Shown: one piece after another, positions 1 through 8,899 of the stretch
Layout: every line of letters starts with the position of its first letter
How positions within the stretch are numbered: position 1 is the first letter of the stretch
Source: Sequoia sempervirens
Lineage: Eukaryota > Streptophyta > Pinopsida > Cupressales > Cupressaceae
Direction: 5' to 3'
Assembly: GCA_007258455.2 (NCBI GenBank)
Contig: VDFB02270651.1
Location: forward strand, 494,768,320 to 494,832,319
Length of the DNA: 64,000 nucleotides
The notes under the pieces: generated by a model
The model's database searches: none
What the model saw: the letters and a program-made list of their open reading frames with translations, nothing else
What the model was told of the DNA's origin: nothing
Translations under genes and position numbers: made by a program

Positions 1-309
1 ACTCAAGTAATATGGATGAAACAAATGTTGAAAGAAATCAAGGTAACATATGAAGATTCTATTGCCATATACTAAGATAATTCAAGTGCAATAAATATTT
101 CAAAGAATCTGGTACTACACTCTAAGACTAAACATATATCAATCAAGTTTCATTTCTTGAGGGAGAAAGTCAATGAGAAAGAAGTCAGATTGGAGTATGT
201 GCCTACTAAATAACATATTGCAGACATCTTTACTAAGTCATTGCCAAAGGATACTTTTGAGTATCTCAGAGGAATGTTAGGGGTAATCACCCCTCCTAAT
301 AAGAACTAA
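1..309 (+). pseudogene. Copia pol, C-terminal end of RNase H (family G, truncated by window)
   Basis: Reading frame 1 from the first base encodes the last ~100 residues of a Ty1/Copia polyprotein: a TQVIWMKQ motif, then DNSSAI with the last RNase H aspartate, SKTKHISIKFHFLREKV, and the usual ending ADIFTKSLP...LRGMLG...PP before TAA at 307-309. RNase H removes the RNA strand during reverse transcription. In-frame TAA codons at 73-75 and near 211 make it a pseudogene. It is clearly related to 63520-63830 at the other end of the window, so both belong to one Copia family in the same orientation. The rest of the element lies to the left of the window. Confidence 0.93.
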
Positions 310-598
310 GAGATGCATTTAATTGCATCAATCTGTGAGCTACATTGCTATATTTTGATCCGGATTGATGTTTTTGTGGCTGCTACTCAAGGGGAGTAGT
401 CATATGTGCAGATATGTGGTTCAGAGTGTGTAATGGAAAGGTCATGATTACCTTTTCCATTGATGTCAAAGGGGGAGAAGTGCAATGTGAAAAATCCTTT
501 TAAGAATTGAAGAGAAATTGAGGAGAAGAGTTAGAATCAAAGGGAAAGCAAGTATGTTGGGTTGATGGTTATTTTCACATCATGTGTTGCCATCAATA

Positions 599-612
599 CC
601 AAAAGGGGAGAT
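599..612 (+). other. Polypurine tract next to the 3' LTR
   Basis: The purine run CCAAAAGGGGAGAT sits directly before the LTR start at 613, where plus-strand priming occurs in LTR elements. A second purine run of the same kind (AAAGGGGGAGA) lies upstream at about 469-479 and matches the one at 63988-64000 in the sister element. The sequence between RNase H and the LTR therefore holds two purine tracts. Confidence 0.7.
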
Positions 613-1862
613 TTTTGGATGTTGTGGATGTGTTACTGATATGTGGTTGTCATTGATGTCAACACTATTAGCATTTGGTGTATTAGAGGCTTTATATGTC
701 GAGGATATTAAGAAATTTGTAAAAGAAAGTGTTTCAGGTTCCCAGTGGAACTATGCGGGTCATGAAGGAATCTTGTTCTTTACATTGAATTTCTACTGCT
801 ATGGACTAAAGGGTTTTCTGTTGAGTGTATCTAGATCATCTATTGGAATTTTTAGAGGTCCGCATATATATTTGATCATGTTGTGGTCTAACAATGTTTC
901 AGTGGTCTCTGTCAGTGTTCCTGGGTGAAGTTTGTGTGATTCTGGAAATCTCAGTTGCTATGGATGTTTCTCTATTGTTTCTTGGTGCTCTTGGATGTTT
1001 CTATATCATGCTCTATCCTTGTGGTACGTCCACATTGATCGGTGTGCTCGTGGTCAGAAAGTTTTCTTCAATACGTTCAGTTTTTCTTATTCTTGGCCGA
1101 CATGTTGGTGGTAGCGTGTTGTGGATCTTCGAGGTGAAATTAATTGAAGTTCTTTTGTGTTGTAATTTTTGATTTGGGTCCCCACTATGTTGTGGCCGAC
1201 CTTGGTGGATTCACTTTTAAAAATTTATTTGTAAATTTGGGCCGATATTGAAAATATGTTTTATTTTCCTGGCCGACTAAGTTATTGATGAAATCTCATG
1301 TAGCAGATATATAAGAGTGATTGTTTCATTATTGTAGTGTGTTGAAGAGGTCCAGAGTGTGCTCTTATGTGTGTATGTGTGAATATCATTCGATTATAGA
1401 GCAGAGTGTGAAGAAGATTGAGTGAAGTGTGAAGTAGACTGTGAAAGAGTTTTTTATGCTTAATTGGAACTGTAATCAAGCTTTTGGAGAAGCTATTTTC
1501 TCAGTTCATACCCTCTATATTTTTATCCTATTCTATATTGTTGGGTAGTGAGCCCCTTCTGTAATTGAGCAGTGAGCTCTAGGCAGTGTGCCTAAATGCA
1601 TGTGCATTCCCCTTTATTGATTTCATTATACTTTTAATAGGGTATAATCTTGCGAACTAACATCCACCGTGGTTTTTCCCCTAATAGGGTTTCCACATAA
1701 AACAAATATCGGTGTTCTTTATCTCTCTGATGTGTTAATTTCTTATGGTTAATTGCTTATTCATCAGATCTAATATTAAGTTAAGTAAAGTTTAAAAAGT
1801 TTATTATTTTGTAACATTTCATTCACCCCCCCTCTTAGTTGTTTGTCCTTGTTTTTCCAACA
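613..1862 (+). repeat. 3' LTR of the left Copia element (family G)
   Basis: About 1250 bp, aligning by eye along its whole length with the 5' LTR at 57169-59640 once the solo LTR inserted there is removed. Shared landmarks include ACTGATATGTGGTTGTCATT near the start and a C-rich segment (ATTCACCCCCCC) followed by CCAACA at the end. The family terminus is TGTTGG...CCAACA; here the second base is T instead of G. The small open frames inside (for example 584-928 and 894-1172) have no homology I recognise and are noise. The LTR is expected to hold the element's promoter and polyadenylation site, but I cannot place either with confidence. Confidence 0.88.
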
Positions 1863-2907
1863 TCATGAGGCAAGAAAAGCTTCGTATTCTTCACACCCAT
1901 GAACAAAAAAGATAGTTTCATAGGCAAGCAAAGTGTGTTATGCAAGGTGGCCATATAACAGATATTGTAAATGAAAAATAGCATAAGGTATGTTCAAAAC
2001 AGTTTTGCTTAGTTCATGTAAGGTCTTAAGTTAGGGAACATTGTGCCTAATGTCTCCAAGAGAGGACCAATAAAAGAATAGAAGATTTACAACTCAGGGG
2101 ATGCATTGTATCACATCAAACCACTAAGAGGAATATAATATGCTAAGAGAGATCACGCTCTTGAGGGACATCACAACCAATGTCACCACAAAGAGAAAGA
2201 TGCATCGCACAAAGTAAGAAGACTAAACAATGAAACATGAGTTATAAAATGCAAAAGAGTAATTCCAATGTATGCCCCCACTTTAAAGAAATTTCTAAAC
2301 ACCACGTTGTGAGCAATTACTTTAAAGTTGTAAATGATAAGTGCTAACAATAAAGAGGACATGAGAGCTTACTTGGAAAGCCCTATGCCAAGTCATATGT
2401 TTCCAAATAAAGTTGCATCAGGAAAAGGGGTTGCCCCCAAAATGAAATCCCAAAGACATGAGGGATCCATGGATTTGGGGTCAGTATGTCTTTCCTACAA
2501 TGTTATTATAGAGCTTGAAACTGTCATCATTCGACAAACACTCATGTAACAGGAAGAATGACACAAAGAGAGCGAAAACAAAGAAAATATTTTGGGTCAA
2601 CATGGAAGATACCTAAATGTCTTGATGCCTTGTGTCATCCCAAAAAGGAAAAAACAAGACAAAGAAAAGATAAAGGAAAAACTTTTGGTTCAACAAGGAA
2701 GATACTTAAATGTCTCGAAGCCTTGTGTCATCCCCAAAAGGAAAACACAAGACAAAGAAAACATAAATGATTTATAACATATAGAACAATGTAGATACTT
2801 ATAGAGGAATGCACAAAAAGAGAGATACATCAAATGAAACATCATGGAGGATCACATTACACACATGTAATCACACACATAACATGAAAAAGAAAACAAA
2901 AGAAAGA
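1863..2907 (-). other. Non-coding 3' region of Gypsy remnant D1
   Basis: No coding capacity that I can support. The sequence shares phrases such as GTGTTATGCAAGGTGGCCAT with 12690-12710 (GTGTTATGCTAGGTGGCCAT), and has CAGGGGATGCAT-type motifs like those around 12810 and 32470. I read it as the LTR or untranslated part of the minus-strand element D1, cut on the left by the family G Copia element ending at 1862. Confidence 0.5.
2560..2762. repeat. 93-bp tandem duplication
   Basis: Two adjacent copies, with matching TTTTGGGTCAA and TTTTGGTTCAA landmarks at 2590 and 2683, giving a period of 93 bp (31 codons). Each holds GGAAGATAC, TTAAATGTCT or CTAAATGTCT, and CCTTGTGTCATCCC. Because 93 is divisible by three, the short plus-strand frame at 2558-2770 repeats a 31-residue unit. 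There is no other sign that it is translated. Confidence 0.8.
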
Positions 2908-3016
2908 CTAATAAGGAACATGTGAGTCAACGTATAGTAGGTCGTTGGCATTCCAATCTTGTTCATCATATATGGAAGGCAGAAAACTACCCAAAGGGAC
3001 AAAAAAAAGTGTGGTA
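2908..3016 (-). pseudogene. C-terminal tail of D1 gag/protease-type frame, continued past Copia A
   Basis: Read on the minus strand across the Copia A insertion, the frame from 7587 continues as a short segment containing FLPSIYDEQDWNANDLLYVD and stops at 2908-2910. The join falls exactly on the CTAGG target duplication, so this is the other half of the gene cut by the insertion. The frame ends without any reverse transcriptase, which suggests that D1 ended after its protease-containing region or lost pol long ago. Confidence 0.65.
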
Positions 3017-3021
3017 CTAGG

Positions 3022-4325
3022 TGTTGGGAATAGGATTCCATTTAATTAAAATCCTAAATATATTTCATGTATCTCCTAAGTCCTTGGAAAGTGTTCCCCA
3101 ACACTGGGATTAGAAAGAGATTAAATTCGAATGAAATGAACATGTAAATTGACATTTGTAATTAAGTCTAAATGATAGGAACATGTGGGGATGCCCAAGA
3201 AGAGCTCCTACAAAATAGGAACACATGAGGCACCCACATGCAAGGTGGAACCCACCTTGAGTTCAATTAACTGTTTGGAGAAAAGGTAACACTTCAGTAA
3301 TGCATGTAAAGATCCTAGAAGTTAGGGATTGATGTTTACATGCATGGAGTTTAGTTCAGTTAAGTTCAGCTTCGTATTAGTTCAGTTCAATTCAGTTTAG
3401 TTTAGTTTAGTTCAGTTTGGTTTAGTTTAGTTCAGTTATGGTTTAGTTATCTTCAGTTGCATGTAGTTAGTTCTAGTTCAATGCTAGTTGATTTCAGTTG
3501 ACTTGGAATGCATGACTAATGACTTGAATTACATAACAGATAACAAGTGATACATTCAGTTAAGTGGGGATGATCAATCATGCATCATGTTTGCATGAAT
3601 TGATGGAGAGATATGTTTCAGTTAACAGAGATTGACTTGGACCCACCTTGGGCGCCCAAGTTGGCATCTTGGAGTTAACACTTTTGCATGATAATATATT
3701 TTATAAGGATGAGCTAAGTGGGCCCATTCTTGGGTTCCAACTTTGAGGAGAAGCTTACAAGATATCTTTGTAATCAACATTGAGTTAGGACTTCAGTTTG
3801 GGATGCCCAAATTGATGAAGGACTTGGTTTGACATTGTTTTTCAAGAGAGAACTCTACTTGCAAAGAATAGGCTTAGGTTTTGTAAGATAAGCTTTGTGC
3901 TTTGTAATTGTAAACTCTTTAGAGTTTACAAGGCTCATTATTGTCTATAAATTGCAACAAGTTGAAGAGAGTTTAATCAGAGTTTATTGTAGGTTGTGTA
4001 GAAGAATTGTTGAAGGCAAAAGAAGCATCGCAAGACAAGATCGATAAATAATTATTGTAATCTTGTTCTAAGGTTAAATAATACAAGCACAATTGATTCT
4101 AGTGGTGGAGATTTTTCCTGAAAGGGTTTCTCCACAGTATATTCTATGTCACTTCTATCTTCTAGTCTTATTCTTCTACAATCTTCTGTCTAGTTCTACA
4201 AATAGTAAAATGAATCTAAACAGATAATCATCCACAAATAAATTGTAACAAATAAAACTTAATTAGATCTACAGTATAATAGTTTTACAATTTTTAAAGC
4301 TACATAATTACCCCCATTTTCAACA
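3022..4325 (+). repeat. 5' LTR of Copia A
   Basis: 1304 bp, starting TGTTGGGAATAGG and ending CCATTTTCAACA. It is followed directly by the primer binding site. It is closely similar to the 3' copy at 6303-7581 over its whole length. It contains a variable pentanucleotide array (TTCAG/TTTAG type) at about 3355-3440. Confidence 0.93.
3355..3440 (+). repeat. Degenerate pentanucleotide array in LTR A
   Basis: Runs of TTCAG, TTTAG and TTTGG pentamers. The same array appears in the second LTR at about 6630-6695 and, on the opposite strand and longer, in the solo LTR at about 59157-59285. Array length differs among the three copies. Confidence 0.8.
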
Positions 4326-4341
4326 TTTGGTATCAAAGCTA
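4326..4341 (+). other. Primer binding site of Copia A
   Basis: TTTGGTATCAAAGC follows the LTR end CAACA at once. This is the usual plant Copia primer site, complementary to the 3' end of initiator Met-tRNA (canonical TGGTATCAGAGC), with a G-to-A change. Confidence 0.85.
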
Positions 4342-4454
4342 ATAGTTGGGGTAGAGTTTGGGATGCCTTTCTCTTAAAAGTTTGAAGATTTTTTGGCTGC
4401 AGTGGGAGATTTTACTATTGTGTTATTGTTGATTTTGAAAATAAGTTTGTTACA

Positions 4455-5029
4455 ATGAGTTTTAATTCTCATTTAGATATTAAAAGATTCAATGGATCTA
4501 ATTATGAGATGTGGAAACTAAAAATGGAGGATTTCCTTGAAGAGATAGATCAATGTTTAGTTGTTGGTAATGAGAAAAAGTCACCTACAATGATAAAAGA
4601 TGAGGATTGGGCTAAGCTTGATAAGAAGGCAAGAGGGACCATAAGATTATGTCTTGCTGATGTTGTTCTCTTGAATATTTTAGATGAAACTACCAGATAT
4701 AAGTTGTGGAAGAGAATAGTTGATATCTATCAAACCAAAAGTCTTACTAATAAGTTGTATTTGAAAAGACAACTATATTATTTAAAGATGAAAGATGGTG
4801 ATTTTGTTGCAAATCATTTGAATGATTTTAATTTGATTCTAAGTCAGCTAGCATATGTATATGTAAATCTAGAAGATGAAGATAAATGCATTTTATTACT
4901 TTGTTCTTTACCAAAATCTTGGGAAAATCTAATTGTTGCTATTAGTGGTAGTGGTGCAGATCCGAAGATGGACAATATAATTCCTACTCTCCAATCTGAG
5001 GAGATGAGGAGGAAGTCTAAAACATAAAT
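4455..5029 (+). CDS. gag: Copia gag (UBN2/DUF4219-type) of element A
   Basis: A 190-residue open frame starting MSFNSHLDIKRFNGSNYEMW, the typical N-terminus of plant Copia gag, which packages element RNA into virus-like particles in the cytoplasm. It includes an LWKRIVDIYQTKS segment and LYYLKMKDGDFVANHLNDFN, both expected for the gag core, and reaches LCSLPKSWENLIVAI before a TAA. A full gag would run on into the zinc knuckle. Here the stop and a frameshift separate them, the knuckle at 5123-5164 lying in another frame. The start is the first ATG about 115 bp after the primer site. This is the longest intact gag segment in the window. Confidence 0.85.
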
Positions 5030-5122
5030 CCAAGATGCCTTGTTTGTAAGAGGTAGGCCTGAGAAAAAGGAACCTAAGGGAGACAAGGGAAGGGTAAGTC
5101 TGAAGAACAGAGTAAGGTAAAG

Positions 5123-5164
5123 TGTTGGAACTATGGGAAACTAGGACATGTGAAGAAGGATTGT
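5123..5164 (+). pseudogene. Remnant CCHC zinc knuckle of element A gag
   Basis: The frame encodes CWNYGKLGHVKKDC, a nucleocapsid-type CX2CX4HX4C knuckle in which the second cysteine is tyrosine. It is frameshifted relative to the upstream gag frame. It is followed by NKKRSFHSSTEESSND, the usual basic and then acidic linker, and then decays. Confidence 0.75.
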
Positions 5165-5279
5165 AAGAACAAGAAAAGGAGTTTTCATTCTTCTACAGAG
5201 GAATCCTCGAATGACGGTAATCATGCATTGATAATTTAATGTAAAAATGTTAGTGATGACTCTTTGGTTGATGTTTAAG

Positions 5280-5920
5280 AGTGATATTCATGAAGAGGAT
5301 GGTAGTCATGATGCCATGTGAAGCTTGCACCATGGTTCAGTGGGAGTTGTTGGCAATGATGTGGATACATCATTGGTAAGGTTATCTTCATGTGATTGGG
5401 TATTTTTTTTTCTTGGTTTAGAGTGGTTGCTATTATGTCATGGTTTACTCTTAATACACATTTAGAGTTTGGCATGGAACTTTTTCTCTTGAGACTAGGA
5501 TGTTTATGTATGTTATGATGCATATGATCTCCTTGGAGGAGATGGTTAGATCATGTTTTCATGTTTATGTTCCTGATTCATGATTGGAGTTTTGACATTG
5601 ATCTTGTGTAGATCTCTTATGTATTGGTTACATTAATCATTTGCTTGATTACTTCATGATAGTGCTATGTTGCATTTGTAGTTTGGCATGGATTGGTTGG
5701 TTATAGGTCCTCATGGATACTTGGAGAAATAAGTGAGGCTTGAGTTCTCTTATGGTAAGAGATATATTTTGGAATGGTTACTTGTAAGAAAAAAAAATTC
5801 AACAGTAAAGACTGAGAAGCCTACACCTTGCTTGGACATGAATTCAACACACTCTTCAGTTTCACATGCCTCCAAAGAAGCATTTTGGTTATAGAGACTT
5901 GGGAAAGGTATTGGTTTTAA
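5280..5920 (+). other. Degenerate interior of Copia A
   Basis: No recognisable protease, integrase or reverse transcriptase. A segment near 5640-5710 (CTTCATGAT, then GTTGCATTTG and TTTGGCATGGATTG) recurs in altered form at 6150-6215, flanking the RNase H remnant. This suggests a duplication or rearrangement that replaced the pol genes. Confidence 0.5.
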
Positions 5921-5923
5921 TTA

Positions 5924-6140
5924 CAAGTTAAACTTGAATGTGATAGTCAGAGTGTTATTTGTTTAGCCAAAAATCCTATGTATCATGCTCGTACTAAGCA
6001 TGTTGATGTTCAGTATCACTTTGTGGGAGAAATGGTTGAGAGTGGGAAGGTATTAATTGAGAAAGTTGACAATTTGATTAATATTATAGATTATCTTATG
6101 AAACTAGTTCCTATAGATAAGTTCTCTTGGTTTTGATTAT
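5924..6140 (+). pseudogene. Copia RNase H C-terminal fragment of element A
   Basis: Translates to CDSQSVICLAKNPMYHARTK, then HVDVQYHF, EMVESGKVLIEKV and MKLVPIDKFSW, the usual last 70 residues of Copia RNase H with its final aspartate. No start, no upstream RNase H half and no reverse transcriptase are present. A purine tract (CAAGTGGGGGAA, about 6291-6302) follows and abuts the 3' LTR. Confidence 0.8.
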
Positions 6141-6302
6141 TAATCATTTGCTTGGTGCTTCATGATTATGCAGGTTGCATTTGAAGTTGGCATGGATTGA
6201 TTAGTTGGTGCAGGAAAGCAATTGGCCTTAAGTCCTGTACTTGATTTATAATAATGATTCCTTGTTTAGAATAATTTCAATCTATAATGTCAAGTGGGGG
6301 AA

Positions 6303-7581
6303 TTTTGGGAATAGTATGCCATTTAATTGCAATCATAAACATATTTCATGTATCTCCTAAGTCCTTGGAAAGTGTTCCCCAGCACTAGGATTAGAAAGAG
6401 ATTAAATTTAAATGAAATGAACATGTAAATTGACATTTGTAATTAATTCTAAATGATAGGAACATGTGGGGATGCCCAAGAAGAGCTCCTACAAAATAGG
6501 AACACATGAGGCACCCACATGGAAGGTGGAACCCACCTTGAGTTTAGTTAACTACTTGGAGAAAAGATAACACTTTAGTAATGCATATAAAGATCCTAGA
6601 AGTTAGGGATTGATGTTTACATGCATGGAGTTCAATTCAATATCAATTCAATTCAATTTAGTTCAGTTCGGTTCGGTTTATTTTAGTTTAGTTATGGTCT
6701 AGTTATCTTCAGTTGCATGTAGTTAGTTCCAGTTGAATGCTAGTTGACTTCAGTTGACTTGGAATGCATGAATAATGACTTGAGTTGCATGACATATAAT
6801 AGGTGATACATTCAATTAAGTGGGGATGATCAATCATGCATCATGTTTATATGAATTGATGGAGAGATATGTTTCAATTAACAAAGATTGACTTGGACCC
6901 ACCTTAGGTGCCCAAGTTGGCATCTTGGAGTTAACACTTTTGCATGATAAGATATTTTATAAGGCTAAGTTTAGTGGGCCCATTCTTGGGCACCAACTTT
7001 GAGGAGAATCTTATAAGATATCTTTGTAATCAACGTTGAGTTAGGACTTTAGTTTGGGACACCCAAATTGATGAAGGAATTGGTTTGACATTGTTTTTCA
7101 TGAGAGAACTCTACTTGCAAAGAATAGGGGTAGGTTTTGTAAGATAAGCTTTGTGCTTTGTAATTGTAAACTCTTTGGAGATTACAAGGCTCATTATTTT
7201 CTATAAATTGTAGCAAGCTGAAGAGAGTTTTATCAAAGTTTATTGTAGGTTGTGAAGAAGAATTGGTGAAGGAAAAAGAAGCATCTCAAGCAAGGATTGA
7301 TAAAGAATTATTGTAATCTTGTTCTAAGGTTAAATAATACAAGCACTATTGATTCTATTGGTGGAGTTTTTTCCCGAAAGGGTTTCTCCATGGTATATGT
7401 TGTGTCACTTCTATCTTCTGGTCTTATTCTTCTACAATCTTATGTCTAGTTCTAAAAATGGTAAAATGAATCTAAATAGATAATCATCCACAAATAAATT
7501 GTAACAAAGAACACTTAATTATATTTACAGTATAATAGTTTTACAAGTTTTAAAGCTACATAATTACCTCCATTTTCAACA
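6303..7581 (+). repeat. 3' LTR of Copia A
   Basis: 1279 bp, matching 3022-4325 throughout. The TG terminus has changed to TT, and the end is CCATTTTCAACA. It is followed by CTAGG, the same five bases that precede the 5' LTR. Scattered substitutions between the two LTRs show that the insertion is not recent. Confidence 0.92.
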
Positions 7582-7586
7582 CTAGG

Positions 7587-8892
7587 AGCATCACCAAGTT
7601 CAACACTCTTCTTAGGAGAACTATCATTTAAGCTCATAGAAGAGGAAAACAATGAATTCAATTCATTATGCACTTTTTCATCAATTTTATCAATCTCGTC
7701 ATCATCATCTAAGTTAATAACAATGGGAGGTCGAATGATAATGTCTAAAGAAGGATAAATTTAGCTCTTGTTGCGGTGAAGAGGGAGACCATTGTGTATT
7801 GCTTCAGTTAAGTTTGGATGTTGATTTTCTTTGTTTTTTTCATCACTTAACCTTCAAGCAAGAGCATGACATCTACTCCTACACTCTCTAGCATTTCTAT
7901 TTCTTTTTCTGCAATTTTCAAGTTGTGTTTTTGTAAGAGTGGGTTTATCAACCATAGGTTTCTTTTCTTCCCTAAGGGGAGGAATGGAAGGAAACATGGT
8001 AGTTTTTCAACCACTTTCTCTTTAGCTTTGTAAACTTGTTTTATCTTAGGAGGCATGACAGGATTGTTTTCATTGTCACTTGGTCATTTGTAGGAGATAG
8101 GAAAAGTATCTGTCATGGATTGGTCTTGGTTATTTGGAATGTCTTTAGGTTCAATAATAGGTTGAGGAATGTTTCTAAGGGATAATTTTGTTATGTATTT
8201 CACCTTAAAAATTTGATAGGATTTGAAAAAAAATCCTCACAAGGTTTTATAGGTTTCATAGGCTTCATCCAAAAGAAATCCAGTGAAAATTTTCCACAGG
8301 AAGACAAAATTAAAGCCACAATGGTGCATAGTAAAGATTTCATTGTCAAAGGGAAACTTTAGGCATTTATGCACAACCAATGGGATGGCTTCAATGGAGC
8401 ATAGCCATGGATAACCAAGTTTCACACGAAATTGATCCAACGTCGAGATGATGGAGAATGAGACATCTAATTGTTTTGATCCAACTTTTAGAGGAAGGGT
8501 GATTGATCCCATCATAGGAAAAGTGAAACCATTATGCGCTTTTATCCATTCTTTTGGTTGATCATATGTTTCTTGATAAAGTTCATGCACAAGTAAGAAT
8601 TCCTCGGTGATCACATTCTCTCCATAGATGAGATAAATTAATATCCCATTAGTGGGCTTGTCATTGATTTGACTGGCTGTGTAAAGAGGACCACTAGGTG
8701 CATTTCTAATAATGGCTTTAGATGAGAAAGAAATGTCAAGAGGATTTTTAGTTCAACACTTACAATGTATAATTTTGAGCAATCCAACCATATCATCCAC
8801 AAGACTTTGTTCAATTGTATCCCTAGGACCTTGTTCAATAGTATCCATAGGACCTTGTTTAATAGTATCCATGTTGTCATCATCTGTGTCAA
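7587..8892 (-). pseudogene. Gypsy remnant D1: protease region and linker
   Basis: Minus-strand coding remnant of a Ty3/Gypsy-type polyprotein, best preserved at 8237-8614 (125 residues). It includes IKAHNGFTFPMMGSITLPLK, DQFRVKLGYPWLCSIEAIP and HKCLKFPFDNEI. The last two resemble the C-terminal half of plant Gypsy retropepsins, where a GRPWL motif is usual. Downstream the frame is basic (LENCRKRNRNARECRSRC) and then acidic (INLDDDDEIDKIDEKVHNEL). It was cut by Copia A and resumes at 3016. Stops and frameshifts break it up, and I see no clear D-[ST]-G catalytic triad. No reverse transcriptase follows. Confidence 0.7.
8807..8878 (-). repeat. Three 24-bp tandem repeats upstream of the D1 protease
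   Basis: Units at 8807-8830, 8831-8854 and 8855-8878, all of the TTGTTCAATAGTATCC type. On the minus strand they encode an eight-residue unit read as DTIEQGPM or DTIEQGPR. The period is a multiple of three, consistent with growth while the frame was coding. Confidence 0.85.
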
Positions 8893-8899
8893 CTTAGTA

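Larger units (their letters stand above)
3022..7581 (+). mobile_element. Copia element A, two LTRs, internally deleted
   Basis: A Ty1/Copia-type element bounded by LTRs 3022-4325 and 6303-7581 and a perfect 5-bp duplication CTAGG at 3017-3021 and 7582-7586. The internal region is only about 2 kb. It holds a Met-type primer site, a gag frame, a damaged zinc knuckle and the last part of RNase H. Protease, integrase and reverse transcriptase are gone, so any mobility depended on proteins from other elements. It inserted into the minus-strand Gypsy remnant D1. A related solo LTR lies in reverse orientation at 58303-59543. Confidence 0.92.

Noticed and set aside
584..1172. Overlapping open frames of 114 and 92 residues
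   Set aside because: They lie inside the LTR of a Copia element, resemble no protein and are not conserved in the sister LTR at 57169.
3355..3440. TTTAG/TTCAG array as interstitial telomere sequence
   Set aside because: Plant telomere repeats are TTTAGGG; these pentamers lack the G run and lie at a fixed position in an LTR.
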